A stretch of DNA of 64,000 bases, from the NCBI GenBank assembly GCA_020055645.1, contig CM034547.1, positions 62,593,884 to 62,657,883 of the forward strand. Reading direction: 5' to 3'. Every line of letters starts with the position of its first letter. Within the stretch, counting starts at the first letter, position 1. Positions 36,901 through 51,500 of this stretch are shown here, in pieces. This DNA comes from Tomocerus qinae. Taxonomy: Eukaryota > Arthropoda > Collembola > Entomobryomorpha > Tomoceridae. Both the position numbers and the translations under genes were made by a program. The notes under the pieces were generated by a model. The model made no database searches and was not told where the DNA came from. It saw only the letters and a list, made by a program, of their open reading frames with translations.

Positions 36901-38298
36901 AGAATCCTACTTATACATTCTTAGTAAATATTTGTTTTTGCTCAGTTGCTGACATGGTTGGAATGAGCAGATGGCAAACAAACCACTTTTCTACAATCTC
37001 CTAGGTTTAATCCGTTGAGTGAGTTGTATTTATGTGTACCATGTCTTGTTGGAAAACAAAACACATTTTTCTGTTACCATAAAATTTTTACTTGGGTAAT
37101 CATAAGTATTTTTCGTTAATGTGCGTATTCATTGTGACCACGAAGTGTGTGATTTGATTATCACAAGCAATCTTTTTTGACAAATCTTTTAGATGGTGGC
37201 TGTAATTGTAAGAAATACTTTTTGAATAGAATAATTTTGTGGAGCATAAATCTTCTTATTAGTATTCATAGATTTGGAAAACAAACGTTTTTATAGGTAA
37301 AAGACTTGTAAATTATCCAACATCAGTATGTATGTAGTCTTTCAGTTCACGATAGAAATGTCCATAGTCCACATCATGGAACGGGAATGAAGAAGACACT
37401 ACTATCAACTAGTGAGAGTGTGCGATGTAGATAAAATGTATATAGTGTTTTTGTAGGTGACTATGTTTCGTAGATAGCCTATTATGGAGAGTTCTTTGAA
37501 GTGAGTTTCCATTCTATGACATCGTATCTTCTTTATCTGTTTCGTGCAGAGTCAATTCTACATTATTCCGGTCATGTCGTGAATGCTTTGAGATTTTGAG
37601 ACGGAGACTTTGTGTTATATTGTTTGCGGTTATGAAGTAAGGTGTCTTGTTGTCTACTCTGTACATTCTTCTTTACTGGTACTTAGCCCGATAGATAGTA
37701 CATAATATTATATTGAATTCATTGCATTACATTTCATTGTATTGGTGTGATGTAACATTAGCTACACCATTGACTCTTTTTACATGATGCCATTATTGCT
37801 TTGTAGTTTTTGAAAATCTCCCATTGCTTTGATAGGTAGGAGAGAGGATATGCATACGACATATGTAGATAACATTCCAGTTGTTACCTTAGATGGAATT
37901 GCTTCGTATCACATTGTATGGGAGTGTGTATTTTATTTTACGATTCGATATTATGATGAGACATAATGTTTCTCTTCCACTGCGCACTGACTATGTATTG
38001 CCTGAAAATATAATGTGACCATCTGATCTGTGTGTTTAGTAGGTAATCTCAGTAAGTCTGGTGAGTGAGTAGGGTCCATGTATTTATATTGTCGTAGTAA
38101 ATAGGGAAATAGGTGCTTACACTGCAATAGAAGAGATAGAAAGAATGAAACATGTTATGTTAAGTCCTTAGCGCAATACATTTCCATGAAGACAGAAGAG
38201 GACAGGATGAGGATGCATGTAGGTAAAAGGCGGCTTAGGCTTAACTTAAGCAATGTCGTGACTTGTCGGTAATGTTATGCGTTTTATGAGTAGAGCGG

Positions 38299-38313
38299 TT
38301 GAGTTGAGTTGAG
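38299..38313. repeat. Pentanucleotide run (TTGAG)
   Basis: Three copies of ttgag follow one another. This is one of several short pentamer runs in the background sequence. Confidence 0.7.
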
Positions 38314-41300
38314 CTACTTGCTTTTACAACCGCGGGTGAATTGTCCCATTTATTTCCTCGGCTCCTTTTTCCTAAAAAGTTGTATGTGCATACATGTAGT
38401 ATTTGTGCTGTAAGTACTACTGTTCCCGCTGCTGCACTGATGCTATATGTACATACTAACTACTCTGTAAACTGATGATATAGGCAGTGCTACTAGAATA
38501 TACACTATATAATAATATGATGATGGAGTTCGAAAGTCATAGGGTCGGGACATGATTACCAGGAATGTAAAGGGGCATTCAAAAAGGAATAATATATGTT
38601 GAATGTGTATGGAATTGTGATGATGTAAATAGATGGTATTGGTTGGTTGTTGGGATTATATCCTCTGACAATTGTAAAAACGTACACCAGTTGGATTCCC
38701 TGACTTGGCTCTCTCGCCTACTCCCATCAGTTTCCGTCGATAGCTATAGACACTTTCTGTATGCATTGTCTTAGAGATGAGTAGTGGTTTGTAGTTTGTG
38801 GCGTGGGTTTGTTGGAGAGTGTCGGTTGGTTAAGTGTGGATCTTAAGTACACAGTATTTTGCTGATGGCCGCACTCGATCTACTCCACTTTACCTTAGTT
38901 CAATCGATTTCCTTGTTCATGTTATGTTATGTGGCGATGATTGAACTTGGACTTTGACGACTCCCTTTCCCTTTCCTTGCTTGTCGATTCGAATACACAT
39001 TTGCTGAACTAGTCGGAGTAATTCTCCAGCTGGAGCGTCTGGAGTTCACTTACTAACCTAAAAGCCCTTGAATCTCTCCACTTGAGCTCAGCCTTGCCAA
39101 TGGCTGCACTCCTTTTAATTGAGTTTTCCTGGACAATCAAATTCTCAATTTATTTGACCCTCTTTCATGGTTACCACGAAAAACTTGAGTACTTTTTTCC
39201 TTTTCTTAGCTTTTTTCTACTTTTACATTGCGATTTGGTTTTAGTTCCACTGTACTGATATGGAGCCTTTTCTATGCTACAACTTTGAGCTTACGTTTTC
39301 TATGTAGGATACATAAATGCCCTCATACAAATAATGTCTTTGCAAGAGTTAAGCTAGAACTCTACGAAAGATATCTTAATGTTTTCGAATGGTACTAACT
39401 AACATGGATATACAAGTCTATACTGTTGCTATATCCGCACTATTCTTACTTATCTCTAGCAGTTGCAAAAAAGTGCGCACGGAATTCTCTTGAATTACAG
39501 CTGTTTGAGTCACAATAAAAACAAAAACTTTTCCTATAAGTAGTTTACTACTTTTCGGATAATAATAATGTGAAGGAAACCATGTCAGAGCGTTTGCTAT
39601 GTGTCAAGTCTTGTTTTCCTCTTTTTATGTGTATTATTAAAGGAGTGGAGTAAATGGGAGTAAATATAGATTGCTATAATACTTACTACTACGGTAGATT
39701 GGCTAGGTACTGATATTATGTTTCTTAGGTTAAGCTAATCCAAGTTAACCATGGTTATGTGTTATGTAGTTCAGTCTGTTCACGTATGTATGTCACGATA
39801 AAGGCTACCACCGTCAGCCAGCATCAGTGACTTTCTCTGGAGCAATAATGAAATAATCTGATATAAAAATCCAGATCTTCTTTACTCTTTCTTACAAAGT
39901 TTTTCCTTTTGATTCTTTATCCGAAGTTGTGCCAAATTTATTTGGCAACAATTTTATTTCTCCCTGTGTGCACTTACTTGAGAAATTGCGAGTTAGAATC
40001 CATCCTGAACACCTATTATTATCCATTGTGTACTACATATTGGGCAGGTTTTAGTGATTTTCTAAAGAAAACCATTTCTCATCTAAAATTATGATAGCAT
40101 TGCAAGTTTCAAAAAAAATAATCCTAAGTCTATTCAATAAAATGCTTACCTTTTACCTGGCTCTACTGTAGGCTAATGAGTGTACACACAGTAAAAACAA
40201 GATGTAGCAGCTAAATTGAAAAGATGTTGGACGTAGCTAGAAGAAGATTTTGTGCTCGAAGCGGAAAAGTATTTTCTGCGAAGCGAATTTCATGCAAGTT
40301 TCATAGATAATTTCTCCTAGTCGTTACAGGCTGTAGTACTAACTTGGAGATGAGATGATGATGTTAATGTAGACTTTCTTTGATGGCAAATGGTCTAACT
40401 TGAGTAACTGCTAGAGAAAGTCAGGGAAAGTGTAACTGTATTTCTAAGGAAGACTTTCTTTATGGTACTCTAAGTGATGGTATAAGTGCATAGCTAAAGA
40501 ACTACGTAGGCGTTACGTTGTTTTCTTTGTGTGTGATGCTGCAAGATGAAGTAGATACGTGCATATTGTAGTTGTATAGGTAGGAATATAGATAGAATGG
40601 TATGCCTAATCTAACTGTGGTAATGGACTACGTTGCACATAAAGGGTTATGTTATGTTGATGGTCGTGAGATGGATTTTGGTCATGGCTCATTTGAGGCT
40701 GGTGTGCATTGATTATTCTTCGCGGAAGTCACGTCGATTAGCCATTAGAGGTCCAGTCAAAGCAAACCAGAATAGAATAGCTCTATAGCCCGATCATCAG
40801 TTTAGAGTCTCGACCACGACCAGCTATAGAAGTAAAGAATAAAGGCATGCGAGGCCACTAAAGGACACGCTGATGACATGGGCTAGGGAATAGGAGACAC
40901 ACATGTATTTGTTGCGCGAAATAGCAGCTAAGCTGTATACAGCCCAAAGTGTACGAGTGAGACTAATGGCAGGGAGCTTAGGAGAGGAGAAATTTCCACT
41001 TAGCTCCGGTTTATATTATAGGGAATAGGAAAAGTCCTTTAGGCGTTTGCATTGCTTCTCTCTTGGGTCATTCGAATCACTTTGCTCCTCTGACCCCAAT
41101 CATTCTCCATCCTAATCCTTTCTCAGACTCATCTTCATTTCGATTATTACGCTAGCCTGAGCACCATCCTATTTCTATTCTACACATTTGATATTGTCCC
41201 ATATAATCATCTATGGCTCTAGAGGACTATTTCAACCTACTTACAAGAACTTCACTTTCTGTCAACGATCTATATTGTTACGCACTACCATAAGCTACAC

Positions 41301-44300
41301 ACGGAAATGTAGGTAACTACTTACTTAAGCACTTACACACATATTTTTAAGGGGAAATGTAGACTTATATTTTGGACGATTGGCAACCTATAACTATATC
41401 TGAATTTTCTCAAGCGTTAACATTTCTTTTTCTTAAGTTACCAAGAATAATACCTTACGATTAGTACAATGTACCGTTAGGCCACTCGAGAAAAAGAATC
41501 ATTTGCTTGAAATTCTATTTGGCTCTGTGGAGTATTAGTGTTGACTCTATATCTACACAGACGAGCAATTCTCGTCCTAGTTTCATTTTTTGTAACTTGA
41601 CTTTGACTATGAAGTAATAGACAAAGTAACGGGACTCATCGGAGTACAAATTACTTCTGGAGTCAAAACAATTTGTCACTGACAGCTGCACATATTAAAA
41701 TATATTACTGGGAAATATGCATATTCCCTTTTCCAGAGAAATACTTACCCAATTTCCAACCTTGTGAATTTAGGCTCATCTTTCATTCTCTCTGTAAGGT
41801 TTACCTAAGTTATAGCATGGTAGGGATTCTGTGCATACTTCAGGGAGAACCATAAACTGAATTGACTTTGTTTGAATGGTAGCATTTTGACATTTTTCCT
41901 CGGATGTTTTCTGCCAACTCTGTCTCTCTCAGCCAGGTGAAAGATAAAAAGTATCATAAGAAGAGAAATGTTTTCTGTTCGTATATGCAAAGTGTAAGCT
42001 TAGGTTTAGCTACGATTGATTAGGTAGAAATCATTTTTCAATTCAATGGGAAGATTTCATCTTGGGGGAATCAGTTTAGAATAAAATAAAGAAGTGATCA
42101 TATCACAATTGGATTGAGTGGAAAGTATCAGTTTTGTTTTTGGTTTGGGAGGGAGCTCTGCTTTTGATCAGAGTTAGTATTCTAAGCTGATAAGTACACT
42201 ATCTGTAATGTCTGGGATGGGTATGGTAAGGTAACCGTAGGCACGGAGCAGGAATTGCAAAAAGAGAAGGTTTGGTTGGAAAAGATGAAGCAATCCGTTT
42301 TGCTGCACTCGATTGCACAAATATATCACTGAGATGGTCTTAAAAATTACCTCGAGATCAAAGCCATTATTTTTACTAGATGTGATCTTCTGCTCATTTC
42401 TTTATCTGTGTATATTACGACGTGTCTGTGAGAAAAAGAAGACTTAGTGCTCACATACAGATACTACAGCATCATAGAGTTACAAAAGAGTTACTACCAC
42501 AATCTTCCAAGACACTTTTTCCTTCGCTTCGGTTTATAATAAAATACGTAATGCATCGTTTCGCATCTCTTGTAGCTCTATCTTCTTTCGCACAACTTTT
42601 TCTAATGGGATCATCTAGAAGTATGGATCGGAATGGCATCTTTAGCTTGATAAGATAGGAAATCATATTTGGTCGAATTGGATTGAATGATACTACGTAT
42701 GTATTATGGATAGGATCTTTGTATGTGTACTACCCTACCATCGCATCCTCGAGTCAACTAGACTTAACTTCTCTATTCACTACTTACTCTACAATTTAAG
42801 ATGTGGAGAGATTTCCAGAGGAAATACCATGCTATATACTTAATATCACGTAAAAAGTACATAAAGCAAAGGAAACTAAATGTATGGGTTTGTGTAGCAA
42901 TTTTATATTAGCACATATTTTCAAGTACTAAGCTTATGGTAGTAAACCAAGTCTGCCATATCATATCATATCTACCACATATAATATGCTAAGGATGTTA
43001 TTTATATAGCAAAATATGCTAAAACCGTGTATATGCAATGCCTTATGTACTTTATAATGTAGATTCACTTGTCTGGCATACTATATATGTATTAGACGAG
43101 AATATAGTTAGATTTTCACACGAGTATTGTAGACTAAAAATGTAGATATGAGACGAAGAAAGGAAGAAGCCCTTTTAAAGTGAACTACACTCGTCTAGGT
43201 CGAGATGAGTTAAAAAGTACAATGTTATGTGTAGAAGAAGTGGGAGATGGTTGCGTTTGTATGGCGTTAACTGAAGTGAAGTAACGGGCAAGTGATGCCA
43301 GGGCAGGGAAAGCTAAAATGCATGTGACAATTCTCATGAAATATCGTTTTAATATTTTCATACAGTGGAAAGACAGCATAAAAGAAGACACTAATTTTAG
43401 CTTTGGATGCAGATCTGCTACGGCCATAACTCTTCTGACATTTATAAAAAGGTCGAGCCAATATATTTTTACTTCCTTTAGTCTCCACTCCACTTGACTC
43501 CAGTATCTACCTACAAATATCTTGCGTATACTTTATGCTACGTTGAAAACGTATATGTTTGTATCTGTGGATTACGAACTTACTATACTTGACAATGTGT
43601 GTAGTTTTCTGAAACTGAACTTTTTTCCACTCTTCCTCGACTTGTCTTTATATAAGTGTACTTAGTATAAAGCAATCGGATCATAGTACCGTATAGACAG
43701 ACAGACTTAACCATTCTATCCATTTGACTCTGGGAACTACTTATCTAGTGCACTGCTATACAAAGGGCAAAGTGTGAAATGTTAAAGATGAGATGCTGGC
43801 TTGGCGTGGCAAATTGTAACTTAATGTGAAAGTATTCCTGTCTTATAAAGTGATAGTAATGCACGGTATATCTGAATGGAAAACGTTAGTTATTTTGTGT
43901 ACGTTTATGAAGTACAGAAAGACTACAGAGATGAAATTACTGTGAGACACTTCTTTATATGTCACACGTACTTTGTGACCAGTTAATACTTAATGTAAAT
44001 CTGAGGAAATATACTTCATTTTCTACGTACTCCATTTTCATTTCGAAGTTAATACGTTTCGTTTCTAGCCCACGCTGAAACTTGATCGTTTTTTGGTTGC
44101 CTTTCTCTGGAATACAAATTGTTGTTCTTAATGTCACTAGAAACTGCGATTGGATTTCAAAAAGATTTTAAATGGGCGATTCTACATGTACTTGGCATGT
44201 GCAGGCTGGTCAATATTATTTTTAAATACCTAAATAAATTGAAGTAATCATTAGATGTGTTTGATTTTGTTAAAAATTAATTATCATTAAAAATGAGCAA

Positions 44301-45804
44301 GTTTGTTCCTTGAGTGAAACAATGAGGTTTTAGCGTGGAGGAGGAAATTACCGGAGTATTTTGATGGACTGGATAAATCAGTTTGCAATGACAGAGTGAA
44401 GGGGGAGTTGTGATTTTGATTTGAAGTTGGTGTGTGTAGAGAGTACAATGAAACAGTCTAGATATTTAGAGTGGAAAAGAAGGAGAGGGAGCAGAGAGGT
44501 CACCCTACATTAACTTTTCCTCATAGGCTACTTTTGGTTGATGAATCTGGGCAATGTGAAAACTACACCCTTGAGGAATATGTATTATTGATGGGATTCA
44601 AAAGTTCCATTATAACTCTTTCATCCCACAATATCCATCGATGAAGGATAGGTCCCTTCACTTCACTCCGCTCTTCTCTCACTCTTTCCACTTGACTACG
44701 ACTTTTTTCTTTCTTTCAAAGGAAAACATCTGAGCCCAGACGAGTGGAGACGAGACTTAAACCAACTGAACTCTACCAATACATTGTGCACACTCGTCGT
44801 GACTAGTGCACTGAACTTACAACTTTAGAAACGAGAGAACGGAAAAGAACCCACCAAACCAACACACGCATTACATTACATTAGAGAAAAAGTCGAAGTG
44901 ATGTTGGCTCTCGTTGTATAACATTTCGTCTTCACTTTGCTTGTTCAACCCTTTCCTCATCTTTCCTGGGTTTCCAACAGTTTTGCTAGCCTATAGAAAA
45001 TGTATCTGTATTTAGTAAGATGTATACTTACTAGTCCTCCTACGCCGAGTTACTGGCAAAAACTTAACTCGCTACTCTCTGTGTTTGAGTTGTACATACT
45101 TACACTTTAAGGGTTAACGAGAAGATGTACGTAGAGAAAATACAGAGAGAGAAAAAAGTTTCTTTTTACAACAGCAATAATATAAGGAATGTGTGCTGGG
45201 TGGATGGAAGTGTAAAAGTGTTCGGTGCTTCTTATCGTTAGCATTTCAGAGTGGCAAGTAGTAGAGCGGTCCCTTCCCTCTTCCCTCCACTACTCTTCTG
45301 ATGTGTAGCCCAAGAAAAAAGAAAGTTGAGAAATAATGTCACGTTAAGAGCTCGGAATCAAAAGGCAAAGAATCACGTAGAAATGTTTATTCTGCCTTCT
45401 TAAAAACGGAAAATACAGTTGTATGGCAGCCATGCACATTTGTATAGCATACACACACTACAGCACATAATACATACGTTTCGTCTAAAGAATGGCCAGA
45501 ATGCAATCCAGTAATTCCCTTATTGTACCCAAGTTGAGAGGTAAAACAAACCTGAAGTGGCTCAGTGAGCATACAATATAAATACTTCCAAATGGTCTTT
45601 CTTGAATGACTAGAGTATTTTTACTCACACTCTCTCCTCTCCTGCCTTCGTTTGCATAGCATTAAAAAACACTAAAGGAGATAACGACCTTATCGATATA
45701 CTTAGTGCCAAGAATTTATATTGTTCCTTGCTCTAAGTGTTACTAAAAGCATGGCTTTTTCCAAAACCTTCCTAGTTTTAAGGCTTTTAAAAAGGCTTTA
45801 CTAA

Positions 45805-45836
45805 GAGTTTAGTATGATTTTGCCATTACTAAACTC
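45805..45836. repeat. Short hairpin, 10-bp perfect stem
   Basis: gagtttagta (45805-45814) pairs exactly with tactaaactc (45827-45836) around a 12-nt loop, the same geometry as the unrelated hairpin at 27917-27948. The flank also contains a short direct duplication of aaggctttt (from 45780). Chance is a fair explanation. Confidence 0.4.
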
Positions 45837-48509
45837 AAATTACTCTCCTCTTAATGAAATTCGTGTTACCTTTTTTTACTTTCTGCCATGCTAAATCGAA
45901 CTTCTACAACCGTGTTTTTAAAGACTATAGAATTACTTTCACCTTAATTACAGTATCAAATCGATTTGAAGAGTGAATATTTTTTTGCTATTCATGTATA
46001 TCTCAACAAAGTTGTTTGTCAACATTTTAAGTTGAATTTTTATGATCTTGCATTGCTTGCGCTAAAAATTTAGACGTATTTTGTAAGCGTATTTATTTAT
46101 TTTTCTATGCATGCTACGGTAAATAATTCTTTAAGTAGTGGTTGTATTTGAATTTGAATGAATCGTAAGTACAGACGTGTAGTATTTAAAGTGGGTTATA
46201 TGTAGACGGGATTCGGCACATATCATGGTTGTAGTGCTGCATAAATAGGATATTGTTCGCTCATTCAAGCAGTAATAGTTAGTTGCAATGTAAAGCGGGC
46301 GTCAAAAGCACCTTCCTGAATTCTCTCTTAAGTCAACATTTGAACATTTTCCAGCGACTGAGTCCACGATAGGATACTATTATATTAGTAGAGTGGTTGA
46401 GAGAATTCTATCTGTGTACATAAATAATATATTCTGATACACTTGGTGTAGTCGGTTGAGTATACATAATACATACTACTATTAAATTGACTACATAATG
46501 ATATACATACATATTGACAATACTCGAATACATAAGGAAGAGAGTTTTCACTTTATCGTATTTGACTTATTCGTGTGTGCTTGAGTTCCCTTGAATTATC
46601 GCATTGCGTTGCCCACGTATATGTAGGTACCTATCAAACACTAGCACTTGCTGCCAGGGTTCCAAAATTGGTTGTTCTTTAAGCCTTCATCTGTACAACT
46701 TTTCATAATTTGGTTTTCCGTTTCCAGTATAGAAAGTAGAAACTAGTCGATTAATAATGTAGTACTTTGTACATTCAGAATCAATGATTATCATGCATGT
46801 TTTTGAATCTGACATTTCTTACAATGTAAATGATGAGAGAAAGGTAGAATTTGAAAGTTTTCATTCCATATGGGATGACAGTTTTCCCCTCACTCCCGTT
46901 GAAACAGGGCTAGTGACAGAAACTGAACCCTGAGTAGTGGTTACTATGAAAATTCCTTCGTGATTGAATTGAATAGCTAGAGAAATGAACACATTATACA
47001 AAATCGATTCTCTCTTCAGTATCTACCACAGTCTCCTAGTTGATTTGGATCTGTCGAGCTTGGGTTGCTGTGGCTTTCCTCTTTGTAATCTACTAGTAGA
47101 AAGATGGTTTACTTTACAATGAGCAAAGTACTACATTAGGTATGTATAGTCAGTCAGGACTCGAGTATTATGTAACTATCTTTCACATGCTTGTATTACT
47201 AGATCTTTCATTATTATCTCTTTTGTGTCATTCTTTAGATTTGGTGCATTATATGCCCCTATTATTATTAGGCCTGTGTCGGTAGTATTGATGGCACAGC
47301 ATTTTTGCTATTACAGTTTTTTACTAGTTTTCTGTATGCATTACTGAGGATTTTGAGGCATATCATTACTCACTCTCAGTACAATACAAATATAGTGCTG
47401 CCGATATCTTTGATAAATGCTATATGAATTTGGTTATCATTATAATAGCGTGATGATGCTTAGTATACTGTGGTGAAAGCAATGGAAATCAGTTGGATGA
47501 AAATGAAACCAAACGAAACCAATGTAATTTGACTGAATGTTTACCAAGTGTTCCTAGCTAAAGATGCAGGGAAAGCTGAAAAAGAGAAGTTGTGTTGGAA
47601 GATGAAGCTGCGTAGAAAATAGACGCTCATCCTTAGTAAAAACCAGGAGATGGGATTTAATGACGGCTCTGATTAATATTTACTTTTGGTTTTTGCCTTC
47701 CCTTCTCTTTGCTTACTTTGAATACCATCGCTTCCTATTGAATTCCTCCGTTCAGTCTCGTTTCGCAGACATAACTGCGCCATTTGAAGCTTTTGACTTG
47801 TCAAAGGAAATCACCATTACTTGTGTACAATTCTCCTTACCTTTGCTTTCACAACTATAATTACAAACTTAGATTGACATAATACACCTTTGCGTTGAGA
47901 TGCTGATGAAATTCTACCTTTCAACTCAACTCTTACGCAACCTGAATGTAAAACATATCCATGGAACGGCTCTAATTTCCTTTCCTGATTTGTTTGTACA
48001 TGTACGCTGTACAAAGGAGTATTTCATATCTTAAAAATCCGTTTCGCTTTAATGCTCATGTTGTTTTGTCGCAAGTCTGTCTAAACTAATGCATGAAAAA
48101 TTGTATGCAGTAGTAAATGGAAATTACGAAATATTTAGTTCATCCAGTTGATAATGAACAGTGCCTTAACGCATCCTTAAATACTTAGCAGAGACATGTT
48201 TTGTGAATGGAAAATATTAAATAGTCTGTGAATGGGATGGAAAGAGCATAGAAAGATGAGGCTATTGAGTTAGTGAATGAGAGTAGATGGTGAATCAGAA
48301 CTGTATTATTAGTTAGGTGAAGTTATTTGTACGCTATTGACATGAAAGTACTTGAGCATGACAGAAGGGTTAGATTAAATTGGGCTTGGACATATCGGGA
48401 GGGATGGAAAGTGGATATTCCATGGATATAATAAATAGAGTATAGCAGCCATCGTCTGTTGGTAACGTAAAGGTAAAGAATTTGAAGAGAATTGTGTTGT
48501 TGTGTATTA

Positions 48510-48547
48510 TATGATGTGATGTTATGGGATGTTATGTTATGTGATGG
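48510..48547. repeat. Cryptic simple repeat (ATGTG/ATGTT)
   Basis: The tract is an irregular alternation of atgtg, atgtt and atggg units, for example gttatgttatgtgatggg. It looks like a decayed pentamer microsatellite. Confidence 0.65.
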
Positions 48548-51500
48548 GCTGCAGTAGTGCAGTCTGTAGTGACTGTGTGTCTGGGGCGGGGAGAGTTGTT
48601 ATTTGGGAAAATGGATTCACTCGAGGAATTTCAATTGGGTCGTTAGGAATTGCACAGTGTATATAGCATGTAGTAAACTAGGATCTCTTCGCTTCAACAA
48701 TATTATTATAGAACTAGAAGTACTGTAATAACATTACCACCATAAGGATATACTCAAGATGACGATATTTGTTGTGTTGGTTTTGCTTTGGTTGTGTACA
48801 CTGAGATTATTATACGATATATTCAGTCACACTCTGCACAATAGGTATATAGAGTGTAAATATTGCAGAAATAATATAAGTATGGGATGCATTGGACATA
48901 AATTGAAGGGAAGAGAATGCGTAGAAAAGAGTTTTGGTATAGTGATAGGTATTTGTAGCGTGTGTAGTGCAGCACAAAGTAAAATGGGATGTGATGGCTA
49001 TGTAAGCCAAAGAAAGTAGTAAAGGCTTTTCGAATAAATGTAGACAAGAAGGCTAGGCCATAATAGACTAGCATTGCATTGTAAACCATAGCAAAGAAAG
49101 TAAATGAGAAAGTTGTTCCGAAGCGTACTACATTCAATATCCGTCTCCATGTGTAGTATGTATAACGTACGTGTATGTATTTATGTAGGTATAGTTTCTA
49201 TTCATTCTTATTTCTTAGTATGGCAAGTTTTTGTGTCTCAGAGTCAGCGAAGCAAAGGAAAGGAAGCCTTGAGCTGGTTTTGATGCATTTCAAATGCTAC
49301 ATATAAATAGTATGTATGATACTATAAGTGCATATTAGATAGTTTTTGGTATAAGTAGTAGAAGAGTTGACTTAATAGTTTAGTATGGGAGACTGATGGT
49401 TGGTTAGTGCAGAGTAGACAGTAGTGGAGAGAGAGAGGGATACTAAGATGTTGGTTGGTATACTACATTTGCCATTCCACTTTGCCTCATTCTCATTCAT
49501 TTTCATATTCATGTAAAACTGAGTTTCTGTGCTGCAGCTGCTTTTGGCATGGCCTGGACGTGTGTGGTGATGGGATGCAAAATGCAATTTGATGAAACAT
49601 GTAATTTAACAAGTTTCCTTCTATTTTGTCTGTGTACTTGGAGTCATAAGAAGGCGACAAGCTGTAATAATAGAGAAGTAAGTGAACGGAGGCGCATTTT
49701 GTCTTAAGAAGTGTGCCTCTGTACTAGTAGGATAGTTTGTCTTTGGGTGAGAAATAGTGTGCACATTGTGTGTTACATATTAACTGTATTATGTAAGCAA
49801 TATAAAATAAGCGGGCATATGTAATTTGTAAAACAAGACGAGACGGACTCTTTTTCTCGTCGGATACATTTTTCTCGTTCAATTGGAAGAATGTGTCTTG
49901 TCTTATGATAATAGTGTGTTAGTGTTAGTAGTCTCGACTGCTGGTGCTAGTGTCTTGGCTGAGTGTGAACATTAGAATAATGAATTCACAAGATTTTTCT
50001 CATCTCCTTTGATTTTGTGTATAAGGAAGAGTGGAGGATTCACATTCAACTTTGTAATTTGTCAGAGAGAGGAGAAAAAAGATTTATCGTCAATGGCTTG
50101 AGGGAACTTTCACTGATTTCATCACTCACTCCATTCTAACTTGGTTGTACTAGTAAGTATATATGTATCCACACCACATACAATCTAAACTCAAACCGCA
50201 CTCGTTCCTGCCTAAGTAAAGTAAGTAGTGCACTGTAGTGATTTAGTGTAGTATGCTCATCCTGCTACGCTCTGGATTTCAAAGTAGGAGAGGGAGGAAT
50301 GAAATAGAATCGAAGGAGATGAATATGTTACATTTACCAGGATGAAAGTGCGTATAATAACGTATGTGGTGAGAATGAATGAGAATGGCACACATATTCA
50401 CCTCTAGGTCCACGACTAGTTACTACATCACCCACGTTTATAATATATAGTAAGTAGACCTGCATTGAAATGGAATTATCTGCTTCGATGTATGTAGTTA
50501 TGTAAGTGTGCTGTCTCCTAGTTTCGTCTAGCCAGGGCTAGATATTGGAAATTCCGAACAGTTGCATATTTTTGTGGCTTTGTCGTGTGTTATGTGGGAT
50601 AGTGAGCTATGGCCCAGTATTCTGTCGACCTATATAAACCCAGACATCGTCCGTATCACATCGCAGAATATTTTATGCTCCCATAGTGTCCTAACTCCTA
50701 ACTTAACGGAGGAATTGCTACAGTCACTAACAATAAACTTTCAAGGTAATGCGGTATAAAACAGAAGCCTTTTCACAGTCGACACAAAAGACTGCTAAAA
50801 GCGTTCTCCACGGCGAAATTACTCTTTCAGAATGTGTGCATTTCAAATTAAAATTGCATTGAAATGTCCCACTTTGGCCATTTTTGAGATTGGAGTTTAC
50901 ACGTGCTTTACTATAATATGATACTACTTCAGCCAGATCCCTCATACTGTTTATATGTACTCTCAGCCTGCTCTCTCTATCTCCTTTTATGTCGCTAAAT
51001 TTGTAAATGTAGACTGAAGTGGCTGAAATGGAGATGTGATATATGTAAGATGAATCTACGCCCATCTGTTTTCCATGTATGCTGAAAAAGTGTGAAAGAT
51101 GCATTGAGCGAAAGTTTTAAGAAATGACAGAGAAAGATAAAAATTGCATGGTAAATACTAGGACCTTATCCCTTAAGCACCTGAGTTCAAAGCTATTGAT
51201 TTGAGTTTAATGGTTAGGAAGAAACGAAACTGTTTGTGAAGATGAGTCCATCAGAAGACGTAGCACATCAGTATGTATAGGGACGCAGTGATGTAAATGA
51301 GAATGTGCTCTCCTCCGTCCGGAGGTTGGTTGTCGAAAACTTTTTCTGCAATTCTACATTTCGATGTGGTGTGGTAAATGAGGAAAAGAGCTGTAGGAAG
51401 ATGATTTCTGAAGATTTGTTGCATCAATTCCCGAAAAGAAATGTCATGTAAATGGGCTCAGGCGCTGAACTATTGATCGAAGCATTTTTAAAAGTTTTCT

